A DNA stretch of 64,000 nucleotides from an uncultured Veillonellaceae bacterium (lineage in GTDB: Bacteria; Bacillota; Negativicutes; Selenomonadales; Selenomonadaceae), in contig CACZZN010000005.1 of assembly GCA_902785705.1 (NCBI GenBank), positions 62,001-126,000 of the forward strand, read 5' to 3'. The notes beneath the pieces were generated by a model. It was not told the DNA's origin. It did not search any database and saw nothing but the letters and a program-made list of their open reading frames with translations. The translations under genes and the position numbers were made by a program. Positions 54,950 to 63,657 of this stretch are shown piece by piece. Position 1 is the stretch's first letter. Every line of letters begins with the position of its first letter.

Positions 54950-55513
54950 TCAACAAGCCTCCCACGCAACCATGATAAACTTCGCGCGGAAGACCTCCTC
55001 GCGATCATTGCGGGTTTTTACCCACACAAAATATTTATTTCCTCTCACATGGATGATCTCGGCTTTGGCCACCAGCTTCTCTCCCATGTGTACGGGAACC
55101 TTGTACTTCACATTCGCCACGCCGGTCACAGCCATAGGCACATCAATGACAGCCGAGGCAAGGGAATTTGCCTGAGAGAACATATAATGTCCCTTTGCGA
55201 TCTGTGACTTGGCGTAGACCATGTCCTCCGTGATGCGCATGAGCGAAATGCCTGAATGCCCCGGCTCCAGATCAATGAGCTCCCCTACGACCTCTTCCTT
55301 TCGCTCCACCGATTTCAGCTTGTCCTGCGCGCTTTCCGCCATTCTGCGGATGCGCTCGCGAAGCTCCGGTATCCCAAGTTCCAGGCGATCCAGACGGATG
55401 GTCTGCACACTGACCTGCAACGCCCGAGCAAGCTCCTCATCTGTCAAAAAGGGCTTTTCATGAACCTGATCCAGCAAGATCTGCTGCCGTTGCTGTTTTT
55501 TGACCCGCGGCAT
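54950..55513 (-). CDS. fapR: Fatty-acid biosynthesis repressor FapR
   Basis: 187 residues. An N-terminal DeoR-like HTH (about 15-60, LTDEELARALQVSVQTIRLDRLELGIPE) is linked by a helix to a hotdog domain (about 85-187) that in B. subtilis binds malonyl-CoA. Binding releases the repressor when lipid precursor is abundant. A FapR-type box lies in its own promoter region, so the operon is probably self-regulated. Its ATG is preceded by AAGGTGATG. Confidence 0.93.
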   Translation of the reverse strand: MPRVKKQQRQQILLDQVHEKPFLTDEELARALQVSVQTIRLDRLELGIPELRERIRRMAESAQDKLKSVERKEEVVGELIDLEPGHSGISLMRITEDMVYAKSQIAKGHYMFSQANSLASAVIDVPMAVTGVANVKYKVPVHMGEKLVAKAEIIHVRGNKYFVWVKTRNDREEVFRAKFIMVAWEAC

Positions 55514-55533
55514 TCACATCACCTTTTTATACT

Positions 55534-55567
55534 AGTCTCAGTTAGAAATTTATTTCTTACTGAGACT
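55534..55567. promoter_or_regulatory. 34-bp near-perfect palindrome in the fapR leader
   Basis: AGTCTCAGT-T-AGAAAT and ATTTCT-T-ACTGAGACT mirror each other around TT with only a T/T mismatch in each half. It lies 21 bases before the fapR start codon, in the transcribed leader. It may be an operator or an RNA hairpin that hides the ribosome-binding region. It does not resemble the FapR box. Confidence 0.75.
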
Positions 55568-55583
55568 GCATGAGACGTTCGCG

Positions 55584-55619
55584 GGTTAAAATCCTCATAA
55601 AACACCTGAAATTTTAACC
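55584..55619. repeat. 9-bp inverted repeat in the fapR leader
   Basis: GGTTAAAAT (55584-55592) and ATTTTAACC (55611-55619) enclose 18 bases. It sits between the FapR box and the longer palindrome, so the leader RNA could form two consecutive hairpins. Confidence 0.6.
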
Positions 55620-55627
55620 TGCGATAA

Positions 55628-55693
55628 GTATTAGTACCTGCTACTACAACCAATTATAAGACTCATTATAGCGGCTTTTCACATAAAAAGCAA
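55628..55693 (-). promoter_or_regulatory. fapR-plsX-fab promoter and FapR box
   Basis: On the minus strand TTGCTT (55693-55688) and TATAAT (55670-55665) are 17 bases apart. Downstream, TAGTA-CCTGC-TACTA (55632-55646) within TTAGTACCTGCTACTA resembles the published B. subtilis FapR operator. It is centred about 20 bases after the expected start site, where bound FapR would block transcription. Confidence 0.85.
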
Positions 55694-55718
55694 GCGTATC
55701 ATGAACCCCATTGCACAC

Positions 55719-55745
55719 AAAATGAGCAGGACAACGTCCTGCTCA
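55719..55745 (-). terminator. Terminator after rpmF
   Basis: On the minus strand TGAGCAGGAC and GTCCTGCTCA form a perfect 10-bp stem around GTT, followed by TTTTGTG. It separates rpmF from the fapR promoter. Confidence 0.8.
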
Positions 55746-55783
55746 CGAGCCGCAGGCCAAGGCCCGGCAAATCTGCACGGATC

Positions 55784-55963
55784 TTATTCTGCAGCGGCTA
55801 CAACTTCCCTGCCATCATAATAGCCACATTCCGGGCATACATGATGCGGCATTTTCGGCTCATGACACTGCGGGCAAGCAACAAAGCCCGGCGCCTCCAG
55901 CTTCCAATTGGCACGGCGCTTGTCGCGGCGAGCCTTGGACATCTTGCGCTTAGGTACTGCCAT
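55784..55963 (-). CDS. rpmF: 50S ribosomal protein L32
   Basis: 59 residues, read directly from the minus strand. It begins [20 protein letters not shown] and has two zinc-type pairs, CPQC and CPEC. The start has AAGGAGGTG seven bases upstream. It follows the yceD gene, the usual yceD-rpmF pair found ahead of plsX/fab genes in many bacteria. Confidence 0.97.
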   Translation of the reverse strand: MAVPKRKMSKARRDKRRANWKLEAPGFVACPQCHEPKMPHHVCPECGYYDGREVVAAAE

Positions 55964-55997
55964 CGCGGATACACCTCCTTAAATCCGGGAATCCTCT

Positions 55998-56501
55998 TCA
56001 TTTCAGATTTTTGAACTGCTGCAATGCCGCAAGCCTCGGATCCGGCACAAAAGAATCGCAACCGCATTCCCTCTCATTGCGATTGGCGCCGCAAACGGGA
56101 CAAAGCCCCTTGCAATCGGACTTGCAGATATTGCTGAGCGGCTGTGCCGCAAGTAATGTATCTCGAATCATGTCCGTGATGTCGATCACATCTCCATCGA
56201 AACAGTTTATACTGTCATCCTCTGCCCCATCCGCAGTCCCGCAATACTCTTCCGAGAACTCACAGACCTGTTCCGCCACGGAGGGCGTGAGGCAACGGTC
56301 ACAGATAAAATCCTTCCTGCAGGTAATCCGCCCGCTGACGCGATAGGCCGCCCCTGTGGCAACAACGCTTCCCTGAACAACGATATCCTTCAGCTCCGCA
56401 TGCTCCAACACAGCGCCTATGTCCTCGGCCTCGACAGAAAACCTGAACGGGATATCCTTCCCGTTTCCGTTCCTTACTTCAGCAATATTCACTTTCATCA
56501 T
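55998..56501 (-). CDS. yceD: YceD/DUF177 family protein
   Basis: 167 residues. Conserved cysteines occur as CDRCLTP and in the C-terminal CKSDCKGLCPVCGANRNEREC. The family is linked to 23S rRNA accumulation, from studies in other bacteria. It is co-directional with rpmF, 34 bases apart. Either of two adjacent ATG codons can be the start. Confidence 0.88.
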   Translation of the reverse strand: MMKVNIAEVRNGNGKDIPFRFSVEAEDIGAVLEHAELKDIVVQGSVVATGAAYRVSGRITCRKDFICDRCLTPSVAEQVCEFSEEYCGTADGAEDDSINCFDGDVIDITDMIRDTLLAAQPLSNICKSDCKGLCPVCGANRNERECGCDSFVPDPRLAALQQFKNLK

Positions 56502-56583
56502 CCAGCATCAACCTCAACTCATTATAGCGACAGGTTCATGGTTTGTCAAGCAAATTGCCGATAGAGCAAGAAACTCCATGTCC

Positions 56584-56844
56584 TCAGTATCTTCCCCTGT
56601 CATGCTTCATCTTGCTGACCGGTATATTTGCCACTAGCGCCACGGAATCGTCATCGTTTGCCAAGGAAATTTCCATGTCCTGCTTGTTGATCTCCATATA
56701 ATTGGAAATCACGCGGATGATATCATCCCGCAGCTGGTCCATAATCTCCGGCGATACATTGGCCCGGTCATGGATCAGGACTACCTTCAAGCGGTCACGG
56801 GCGATTTCCTTGGAAGATTTCTCATTCTTGCCGAAAATTTTCAT
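56584..56844 (-). CDS. minE: Cell division topological specificity factor MinE
   Basis: 86 residues. Membrane-targeting start MKIFGKNEKSSKEIARDRLK, the MinD-contact helix RLKVVLIHDRANVSP, then a dimer domain. It stimulates MinD ATPase and drives Min oscillation or localisation. The ATG at 56844, five bases after GGAGG, is better than the ATG at 56859. Confidence 0.93.
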   Translation of the reverse strand: MKIFGKNEKSSKEIARDRLKVVLIHDRANVSPEIMDQLRDDIIRVISNYMEINKQDMEISLANDDDSVALVANIPVSKMKHDRGRY

Positions 56845-56872
56845 AAGTGCCTCCAGCATCTGTGCAGCCCCC

Positions 56873-57661
56873 TTACCTTCCGAATACTCGCTTCAGCTTC
56901 GCAAAGAAACCTTCCTTTGGGAATTCCATAAAAGGAATCTGTTCACCGCAGATACGTCCCACAATATTGCGGTACGCCTGACCCGCATGGGAGTTTTCCA
57001 TCGTGATGACCGGCTCGCCGCGGTTGGTCGAGGTGACCACCAGCTCATCATCCGGCACCTGCCCGATGCACTCAATCGAGAGGATATCGTTGATATCCCC
57101 CATATCCAGCATGTCCCCCTTTTCCACCATCTGCGGGCGGATACGGTTGACCACCAGCTTGATGTTCTCCTTGTCCGCACGTCCAAGCTCGCCGATGATC
57201 TTGTCGGCGTCACGCACTGCGGAGATTTCGGGCATCGTCACCACAATGGCGCAGTCCGCTGCGGCGATTGCCGTCTGGAATCCTTGCTCGATCCCTGCCG
57301 GGCAGTCAATGAGAATGTAGTCGTATTCCTTTCTGAGCTCTTCGCACAGTTGCACCAGCTGCTCAGGATTCACCGCGCTCTTGTCCTTGACCTGGGAGGT
57401 CGGGAGGAGGAACAGTGTCTCGAATTTTTTATGGCGCACCAGCGCTTTCTTGTACGCCACGCGCCCCGAGATCACATCCACCAAATCGTACATGATACGA
57501 TTCTCCAGCCCCAAAAGCAAATCCAGATTCCGAAGCCCCGTATCCGTGTCTACCAATACCACTTTATTCCCACGCATGGCAAGACCCACGCCCAGATTTG
57601 CCGTCGTTGTCGTCTTGCCCACGCCGCCTTTTCCCGATGTAACTACGATAACCTCGCTCAT
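56873..57661 (-). CDS. minD: Septum site-determining ATPase MinD
   Basis: 262 residues. Deviant Walker A SGKGGVGKTTTTANLG (Lys11 and Lys16), IDCPAGIEQGFQTAI and a C-terminal amphipathic helix (GFFAKLKRVFGR) for membrane binding. It recruits MinC and MinE. Confidence 0.96.
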   Translation of the reverse strand: MSEVIVVTSGKGGVGKTTTTANLGVGLAMRGNKVVLVDTDTGLRNLDLLLGLENRIMYDLVDVISGRVAYKKALVRHKKFETLFLLPTSQVKDKSAVNPEQLVQLCEELRKEYDYILIDCPAGIEQGFQTAIAAADCAIVVTMPEISAVRDADKIIGELGRADKENIKLVVNRIRPQMVEKGDMLDMGDINDILSIECIGQVPDDELVVTSTNRGEPVITMENSHAGQAYRNIVGRICGEQIPFMEFPKEGFFAKLKRVFGR

Positions 57662-57671
57662 TCGTTTTATC

Positions 57672-58349
57672 CTACCTTTCTATCGGCTCGATGACTATTC
57701 TTCCGTCTTTGATGGAAGCTCGTTCTGCCTTGTCCGTCTTTTCCACCACGTCCGGAGAGCGCGCGATGAGATTCGCTATGCGGATCTGCGTCGGCATCAG
57801 GTGATCCGCTATGATGAATGCCTTGGAGTTCCCATAGGCCCCCGCATGCACCATGCCGCGGCAGGTGCCCCGGATATCGATGCTGCCGCCTGCGATGATC
57901 TGCGCTCCGGGATTCACGTTGCCGCAGACCAGCACCGAACTCTCTGTCTGGATTTCCTGCCCTCCGCGCAGTGTCTTGTTGATGACCACCATCTGCTGCA
58001 CTTGCGGTTCCGTGCTCGTGTCTTTCCCCGGTTTCGGCTCCTTTGCCGCCTCCTTGGCAGGCTGCCGCTGATCCTGCTGCTGTTCCTTGCCCTTCGCGTG
58101 CGCCGCTGCGTGCTTCTCGGTACGGAACCGCATGCCCCGGCGATGGAAAAGCCGCTTCAGTTTCTCGATCTGCTCATGGGGAAGAGAATCCTTCGACACA
58201 AAAACTTCCGTCCCCGTCACAAAAAAACTGGATCCCGATTCAAACCGCTGAAGGATTTCCTTCTCAATCGCTTCATAATCAGCGTCCTTCGCAAAGGAAA
58301 GCTGCAATCCCGATCGGGTTCCCCGAATCTTTACAATCGCATCGCTCAT
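57672..58349 (-). CDS. minC: Septum inhibitor MinC
   Basis: 225 residues. MinC-N (1-90), a charged, low-complexity linker rich in K, Q, P and E (about 95-130), then a beta-helix MinC-C with NKTLRGGQEI, VNPGAQIIAGGSIDIRGTCRG and the MinD-binding AFIIADHLMPTQIRIA. It blocks FtsZ assembly away from mid-cell. The ATG at 58349 is chosen over a GTG at 58352. Confidence 0.94.
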   Translation of the reverse strand: MSDAIVKIRGTRSGLQLSFAKDADYEAIEKEILQRFESGSSFFVTGTEVFVSKDSLPHEQIEKLKRLFHRRGMRFRTEKHAAAHAKGKEQQQDQRQPAKEAAKEPKPGKDTSTEPQVQQMVVINKTLRGGQEIQTESSVLVCGNVNPGAQIIAGGSIDIRGTCRGMVHAGAYGNSKAFIIADHLMPTQIRIANLIARSPDVVEKTDKAERASIKDGRIVIEPIER

Positions 58350-58440
58350 CACAAACCCCGCTCACTTTTCATGAAAAATACTGCACATGTTCTTCATTAT
58401 ACAAGAATCTTTCCTGTCTGTAAATCACAGATTGCCGAAA

Positions 58441-60249
58441 CTATTCTCCCTGCGTGCCCGCAACCGGCTGTGGCTGCGGTGTCTGCGGCTGGTCCAGCCC
58501 GAATGCCGCCTCAAGGATCTTCCGCCCGATGGGGACGGCTGACTGCGAGCCGTATCCGCCCTGCTCCACGATCACTGCCACGACCACATTCGGGTTGCTG
58601 AAGGGACCGTAAGCCACAAACCACCCGTGGTCGCGTCCCTGCGAGTTCTCCGCCGTCCCGGTCTTGCCGGCGATGTCAATCGGGAATCCCGCAAAGACGC
58701 TTGCCGCAGTCCCGTATTTCGTCACGTCATGCAGACTGGACTGCACCAATTGGATGACCCATGCAGGCACGTCCAGCTGGGAAAGCAGCACGGGTTGGAA
58801 TTCCTTCAGGACTTTCCCATCCTGCGTCACCATCCGCCGTACCAGATGGGGCTGATAGCGGTTGCCGTTTGCCGCAATTTCGCCCATGACCATGGCGGCC
58901 TGCAGCGGCGTCACCAGATTGAATCCCTGCCCGATGGCGGCATCAAAGGTTTCGGAAAGATACCATTCGTCCTCAAACACCTTCCACTTGTAATCGCGGT
59001 TTGCCACAAGCCCGTCCGATTCATAGGGAAGATCGATGCCTGTCTGCTTGCCCAGTCCGAACATACGCGCATACTTTTCCAGAAGGTCGATGCCGAGACG
59101 GTTTCCCATTTCATAGAAATACACATTGTCCGAATGCGCCAATGCATCGCGGAAATTCAGCCAGCCCAGCACCTCGCCGCCTGCATTGCCCTTCGGAATG
59201 ATCCAGTGATGCCCCGAATCGTAGATCTGCTCCTCCGGCGTGACCTTGCCCGCCGCCAACGCTGCTGTTCCGGTCACGATTTTGAAGGTCGAGCCGGGAG
59301 GATACTCCCCTGTGATGGTCTTGTTGTCCATCGGGTGATCCGGGTTCGTATTGATGGCATTCCAGTCCTTCTCCGAAATGCCATGCGCAAAGAGATTCGG
59401 ATCGAAGGCAGGGCGGCTCACCATCGCCAGCACCTCCCCCGTCTGCGGGTTCATGACCACGGCTGCTGCCGCAGAGGCATGGATTGCCGCAAGCTGCTCA
59501 TCGACGGCGCGTTCCGCCGCAGACTGCAGATGCTGGTCAATGGTAAGCACCAAGTCCGCCCCGGGCACCGGCTCCTTCTTCCCGAGGATCTGCACGGGTC
59601 TGCCGGACACATCCACCTCAACCTGCTCACCGCCGTTTTCACCACGGATTTCCTTGTCGTAGATCTTCTCCAGGCCGAACTTCCCGATGATATCGCCTGA
59701 CTTGTAGCCCTCATCCTTGCGCCGTTCCAACTCTTCATCGCTGATTTCGCTCACATAGCCAAAGGTATGCGCGCCTTCCTGCTTGAGGATATAATTTCGG
59801 ATGGGCTGGATCTCGATCACAACGCCCGGATAGGCGTTCTTCTGTTCCTCGATGACCGTGACGATATCCGCCGTCACATCGCTTTTAATGCGAATCGGAT
59901 CGAAACCGGTATGCGCATCGATCTTCTCATGGATTTTTTCGACGGGCATCTTCAGCAAATGGGAGAGCCGCAGGATCACATCCTCAGAAATGGGAGCGGT
60001 CAAGGGCAAAAGGGATACGATAAAGCCCGGGCGGTTCGTCACCAAGGGAATCCCGTTCCTGTCAAAGAACGTACCCCGCGGAGCCACCGAGGGGATGATG
60101 CGGATGCGGTTCCCATCCGCCAAACGGGCATAGTGCTCCCCGTCATAGACCTGCAGATAGCCTGCACGCCCGATCAGCACAAACACGATCAAGATGATTA
60201 CAATGCCCAATGCCTTCAGGCGCCCGTCGAAATCCTCATTTTCCCCCAC
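58441..60249 (-). CDS. mrdA: Penicillin-binding protein 2, elongation transpeptidase
   Basis: 602 residues. One N-terminal membrane helix (about 14-32), a PBP dimer domain (RGTFFDRNGIPLVTN), and a transpeptidase domain with STFK (Ser nucleophile), SDN and KTGTAE. It crosslinks peptidoglycan with the rod complex and fits its place next to mreBCD. The GTG at 60249 follows GGAGAG at six bases. A frame to an ATG at 60330 would cross a terminator-like hairpin, so the shorter form is preferred. Confidence 0.93.
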   Translation of the reverse strand: MGENEDFDGRLKALGIVIILIVFVLIGRAGYLQVYDGEHYARLADGNRIRIIPSVAPRGTFFDRNGIPLVTNRPGFIVSLLPLTAPISEDVILRLSHLLKMPVEKIHEKIDAHTGFDPIRIKSDVTADIVTVIEEQKNAYPGVVIEIQPIRNYILKQEGAHTFGYVSEISDEELERRKDEGYKSGDIIGKFGLEKIYDKEIRGENGGEQVEVDVSGRPVQILGKKEPVPGADLVLTIDQHLQSAAERAVDEQLAAIHASAAAAVVMNPQTGEVLAMVSRPAFDPNLFAHGISEKDWNAINTNPDHPMDNKTITGEYPPGSTFKIVTGTAALAAGKVTPEEQIYDSGHHWIIPKGNAGGEVLGWLNFRDALAHSDNVYFYEMGNRLGIDLLEKYARMFGLGKQTGIDLPYESDGLVANRDYKWKVFEDEWYLSETFDAAIGQGFNLVTPLQAAMVMGEIAANGNRYQPHLVRRMVTQDGKVLKEFQPVLLSQLDVPAWVIQLVQSSLHDVTKYGTAASVFAGFPIDIAGKTGTAENSQGRDHGWFVAYGPFSNPNVVVAVIVEQGGYGSQSAVPIGRKILEAAFGLDQPQTPQPQPVAGTQGE

Positions 60250-60266
60250 AAAAATCTCTCCTGCAT

Positions 60267-60298
60267 AAAACAAGAAAACAAGGCACCAAACGGTGCCT
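60267..60298 (-). terminator. Terminator or attenuator between mreD and mrdA
   Basis: On the minus strand AGGCACC-GTTT-GGTGCCT is followed by TGTTTTCTTGTTTT. It would reduce, not necessarily stop, read-through from mreBCD into mrdA. Confidence 0.7.
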
Positions 60299-60326
60299 AC
60301 TGAAAGACGGAATCCTCCGTGGATCC

Positions 60327-60821
60327 TCATTTGTTTTCCCCAAGACGTTGATCCAGCTCATAGACCGCCTTGTGGACCGGATACGCAAACACCAGTTGAT
60401 ACGCAAACATCGGAAGCAGTACATCCTGCATATTGGTTGCAAGATGAAAGCGATACCCTAATAATAGCATAAGTGTGACAAGAATGAAATAGTTTCCTGC
60501 CGTTGCAAAAACAGATGCCATGATGGGCAGGAAAAACTCCTCTTTGAAAACGCGATCCGAAAGCTTTCCGCACACCCACCCGATCACCATATAGCTCAGG
60601 ACGGAACATCCCAAAAAAGTGCCTGTGCCCAGATCCTGCAAGAGTCCGGCGCAAAAGCCCATCAGGACGCCAAAGCGGCAGCCTTGCAGGAAGGCAAAAG
60701 AAACCGTCAGCAACAGCAGCAGATTCACCGATATGCCATGATACGCCAAAAGCGGAAACAGCGAGGACTGGAACACGTAAAGCCCCGCTGCAAAAGCCGC
60801 CCATATCCCGATTTTTTTCAT
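60327..60821 (-). CDS. mreD: Rod shape-determining protein MreD
   Basis: 164 residues with five or six membrane helices, including LLLLLTVSFAFLQGCRFGVLMGFCAGLLQDL, the family signature region. It overlaps mreC by 4 bases (ATGA). It anchors MreBC to the membrane with the elongasome. Confidence 0.92.
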   Translation of the reverse strand: MKKIGIWAAFAAGLYVFQSSLFPLLAYHGISVNLLLLLTVSFAFLQGCRFGVLMGFCAGLLQDLGTGTFLGCSVLSYMVIGWVCGKLSDRVFKEEFFLPIMASVFATAGNYFILVTLMLLLGYRFHLATNMQDVLLPMFAYQLVFAYPVHKAVYELDQRLGENK

Positions 60822-61750
60822 GGCTGCACGCCCTCCATCCCCGCTTCCGGCACTGTCTCCGTGCCCGGTGTCTGGACGGGCGGCTGCAGTGGCTCAGGAG
60901 GACTTTCCCTGGAGGCGACGATGACTGCCACATCCTCCAGCTTCTGGAAATTCACCGATGGCTCCAACACACCGTATTTCAGCAATCCGCCTTCATCGTT
61001 CCGGATGGTCTGTACACGCCCTACAATGATGCCTTTCGGATAGACACCACCAAAGCCTGAGGTCACGATGATATCGTCCTCCCGCATGTCCGCTGTCTTT
61101 GGAATATTGACCATGCGCGGCATCGTAGGATTGCCCATATCGCCCTCGACGATACCTGTCACACGGGATTCCGGGCGCTGCACCAAGGTCCCCACGGAAG
61201 ACCGCGGATCCAGAATCAACTGCACCTTGGAGGAAATCGGGCCGGCCTCCGTCACGTGCCCTACCAGTCCCATGGGAGTCACGACCGCCATATTCTCACG
61301 GACGCCGGCCTGCGTCCCGCGATCGATGACGATCATGCTGGACCACGTTGCCGATTCCCGCCCGATCACGCGAGCCGCGACCAAATCGAACTGCGTCGCG
61401 GCCTGCTTATAGCCCAGAAGCTCCCGCAAGCGTTCATTTTCCGCGGCATATTCACTGGCCGTCAGATTCTGCGCACGAAGCTGTTCCACTTCATTGCGCA
61501 GCATCTTGTTCTGCTCATGCACCGTGACGATTTCCCAAATATTCGATGTCACATAATTGAGCTGGCTGCCCACCCAGGAAACGGCCTCCTGAAAGGGCAT
61601 CAGCACCAAAGAAACGGCCTGGCTGCTGACCACCGGCTGGAACCTGCCGCGGGCGGCAAAGAAAATAATACAAAAAATGCTCACGAACACGAAAATCAAT
61701 GCCCATATCTTGCGGGCGGAATTTCTTTCACGCCTGACACGATTGCTCAT
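60818..61750 (-). CDS. mreC: Rod shape-determining protein MreC
   Basis: 310 residues. A membrane helix (about 12-32), a periplasmic coiled coil (about 75-115) and two beta barrels with [22 protein letters not shown] and [15 protein letters not shown]. The last 30 residues are rich in Pro, Glu and Thr. It links MreB to PBP2. It overlaps mreB and mreD by 4 bases each. Confidence 0.95.
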   Translation of the reverse strand: MSNRVRRERNSARKIWALIFVFVSIFCIIFFAARGRFQPVVSSQAVSLVLMPFQEAVSWVGSQLNYVTSNIWEIVTVHEQNKMLRNEVEQLRAQNLTASEYAAENERLRELLGYKQAATQFDLVAARVIGRESATWSSMIVIDRGTQAGVRENMAVVTPMGLVGHVTEAGPISSKVQLILDPRSSVGTLVQRPESRVTGIVEGDMGNPTMPRMVNIPKTADMREDDIIVTSGFGGVYPKGIIVGRVQTIRNDEGGLLKYGVLEPSVNFQKLEDVAVIVASRESPPEPLQPPVQTPGTETVPEAGMEGVQP

Positions 61751-62787
61751 TGTCTCAGCTTCTTCGAGGTCATCACGACACGCTTCAGCAGATTGATATT
61801 CTCAAGGGATTTTCCCGTCCCCTCGCCGACGCAGGAAAGCGCGTCCTCGGACACCAATACGGGCATCCCCGTTTCCTGCGCGATGAGTTTGTCCAAATTC
61901 TTCAGCAATGCGCCGCCGCCTGTCATCATAATGCCATGATCCATGACATCCGCCGCAAGCTCGGGCGGTGTCCTTTCCAGCGTCCCCTTGACCGCCTCAA
62001 TGATCTTGTAGATTGGCTCATTGAGCGCCTCGCGGATTTCCCGTGCCTGGATGTTCAATGTCTTCGGCAGTCCGCTCACAAGGTCACGGCCACGGATGTC
62101 CATCGAATGATCGGCTTCCGGCGTCACGATTGCCGTTCCGATGCTGATCTTGATTTCCTCTGCGGTGCGCTCGCCGATCATGAGATTATACATCTGCTTG
62201 ATATAGCGCACAATGGAATCATCCATCTCATCGCCCCCGATGCGGATGGACCGGCTGGTCACGATACCGCCCAAGGAAATAACCGCAATCTCCGTCGTAC
62301 CGCCGCCGATATCCACGACCATGCTGCCCGTCGCTTCCTCCACGGGAAGTCCCGCACCGATCGCAGCTGCCATCGGCTCCTCAATGAGATAGGCCTCCCG
62401 TGCGCCTGCCTGCTGTGCCGCATCGATGACGGCACGCTTCTCCACCTCTGTCACGCCGGAGGGCACGCCCACCACGACGCGCGGGCGCACAAAGGACTTC
62501 GTGTTCATCGCCTTGCGGATGAAGTATTTCAGCATGGCCTGCGTCACGTCAAAGTCCGCGATGACGCCGTCCTTCATCGGACGAATGGCAACGATATTCC
62601 CGGGCGTCCGCCCGATCATCTGCTTTGCTTCCTCACCGACAGCCAGCACATCTCCCGTATCGCTCTTGATGGCCACCACAGAAGGCTCCCGCAGCACAAT
62701 GCCGCGCCCCTTCACATGCACCAACGTATTCGCTGTTCCCAAATCGATCCCCATATCATGGGACAAACCGCCAAAAAGACTCCACAT
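61747..62787 (-). CDS. mreB: Actin-like rod shape protein MreB
   Basis: 346 residues. The phosphate loops are [15 protein letters not shown] and [32 protein letters not shown] and [12 protein letters not shown] are also typical. It polymerises under the membrane and guides wall synthesis. The ATG at 62787 gives the normal N-terminus [22 protein letters not shown] is 11 bases upstream, a long spacing. Confidence 0.96.
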   Translation of the reverse strand: MWSLFGGLSHDMGIDLGTANTLVHVKGRGIVLREPSVVAIKSDTGDVLAVGEEAKQMIGRTPGNIVAIRPMKDGVIADFDVTQAMLKYFIRKAMNTKSFVRPRVVVGVPSGVTEVEKRAVIDAAQQAGAREAYLIEEPMAAAIGAGLPVEEATGSMVVDIGGGTTEIAVISLGGIVTSRSIRIGGDEMDDSIVRYIKQMYNLMIGERTAEEIKISIGTAIVTPEADHSMDIRGRDLVSGLPKTLNIQAREIREALNEPIYKIIEAVKGTLERTPPELAADVMDHGIMMTGGGALLKNLDKLIAQETGMPVLVSEDALSCVGEGTGKSLENINLLKRVVMTSKKLRQ

Positions 62788-62853
62788 GTAACAAAAATCT
62801 CCCTTCACCGTCAAAAAAATATAGCAAGATGAAAGTCTTCCATTTCTTTCCAC

Positions 62854-62914
62854 CAAAATGAGCGCTGTATTTTTACAGCACTCATAATTTATCATATTTA
62901 CCTGCTCTTTGCAA
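62854..62914 (-). promoter_or_regulatory. Putative mreB promoter running into a stem-loop
   Basis: On the minus strand TTGCAA (62914-62909) and TAAATT (62891-62886) are 17 bases apart. GAGTGCTGTA-AAAA-TACAGCGCTC (62883-62860) then TTTTGG follows at once. The hairpin may end radC transcripts or form the 5' end of the mreB RNA. Confidence 0.5.
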
Positions 62915-62967
62915 TACGGCTTCCGAATGTATTCATGAAAAAGCAGATGGCAGCATGTTCCACCGTT

Positions 62968-63657
62968 TCAAGTGAGCAGCCCCTTCTCCTTCATGGACAG
63001 GAATCTCTCATCCCCCAGTATGATGTGGTCCAGCACCGGGATATCCATGATCTTCCCCGCCTTTACCAATCGCTGTGTCACGGCGATATCCTCCCTGCTG
63101 GGGCTTGGATCGCCGCTTGGATGATTGTGCAGCAGGATCATGGAGGCCGCCGCATAGCGCACTGCTGTCTGAAACACCTCCCGAGGATGCACGACGGAAG
63201 CTGTCAAGCTTCCCACAGACACATCCGGCATGGCTAAAATATGATTTTTCGTATTGAGCAGCATGACGGCAAAATGTTCCTTCTGCTCATGCCGGAAACG
63301 CGGCATGGCAAAATGCGCCACATCCTCCGGACCGTGAATGATCTCAACCCTCTCCGCCGCCTTCTGTGAGAGCCGTCTGCCAAGCTCCACCGCCGCAAGG
63401 ATCGCGGCCGCTTTCGTCGGACCCACGCCATGGACCTTCGCAAGCTCCGCAGCAGAGGCATGCATCATGGCCACCAGTCCCATGTCCTTGTAAAACGCCA
63501 GTACCTGCTCTGCAATGTGCAGCACGGATTCGTCCTTTGTACCCGTGCGCAGCAGGATTGCCAGAAGTTCCGCATTGCTGAGGCAGCCTGCCCCGTAGAG
63601 AATCAGTTTTTCCCGCGGCCGTTCATTCGACGGCAGATCCCTTACCATGATTGCCAT
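62968..63657 (-). CDS. radC: RadC/YsnA-like JAMM-domain protein
   Basis: 229 residues. UPF0758: a helix-hairpin-helix region (VHGVGPTKAAAILAAVELGRRL) and an MPN/JAMM metalloprotease-like domain with LLHNHPSGDPSPSRED. Despite the name, its repair role is disputed. The ATG at 63657 has GCAGGA upstream and overlaps the end of maf by 35 bases. The order maf-radC-mreBCD is common in Firmicutes. Confidence 0.92.
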   Translation of the reverse strand: MAIMVRDLPSNERPREKLILYGAGCLSNAELLAILLRTGTKDESVLHIAEQVLAFYKDMGLVAMMHASAAELAKVHGVGPTKAAAILAAVELGRRLSQKAAERVEIIHGPEDVAHFAMPRFRHEQKEHFAVMLLNTKNHILAMPDVSVGSLTASVVHPREVFQTAVRYAAASMILLHNHPSGDPSPSREDIAVTQRLVKAGKIMDIPVLDHIILGDERFLSMKEKGLLT

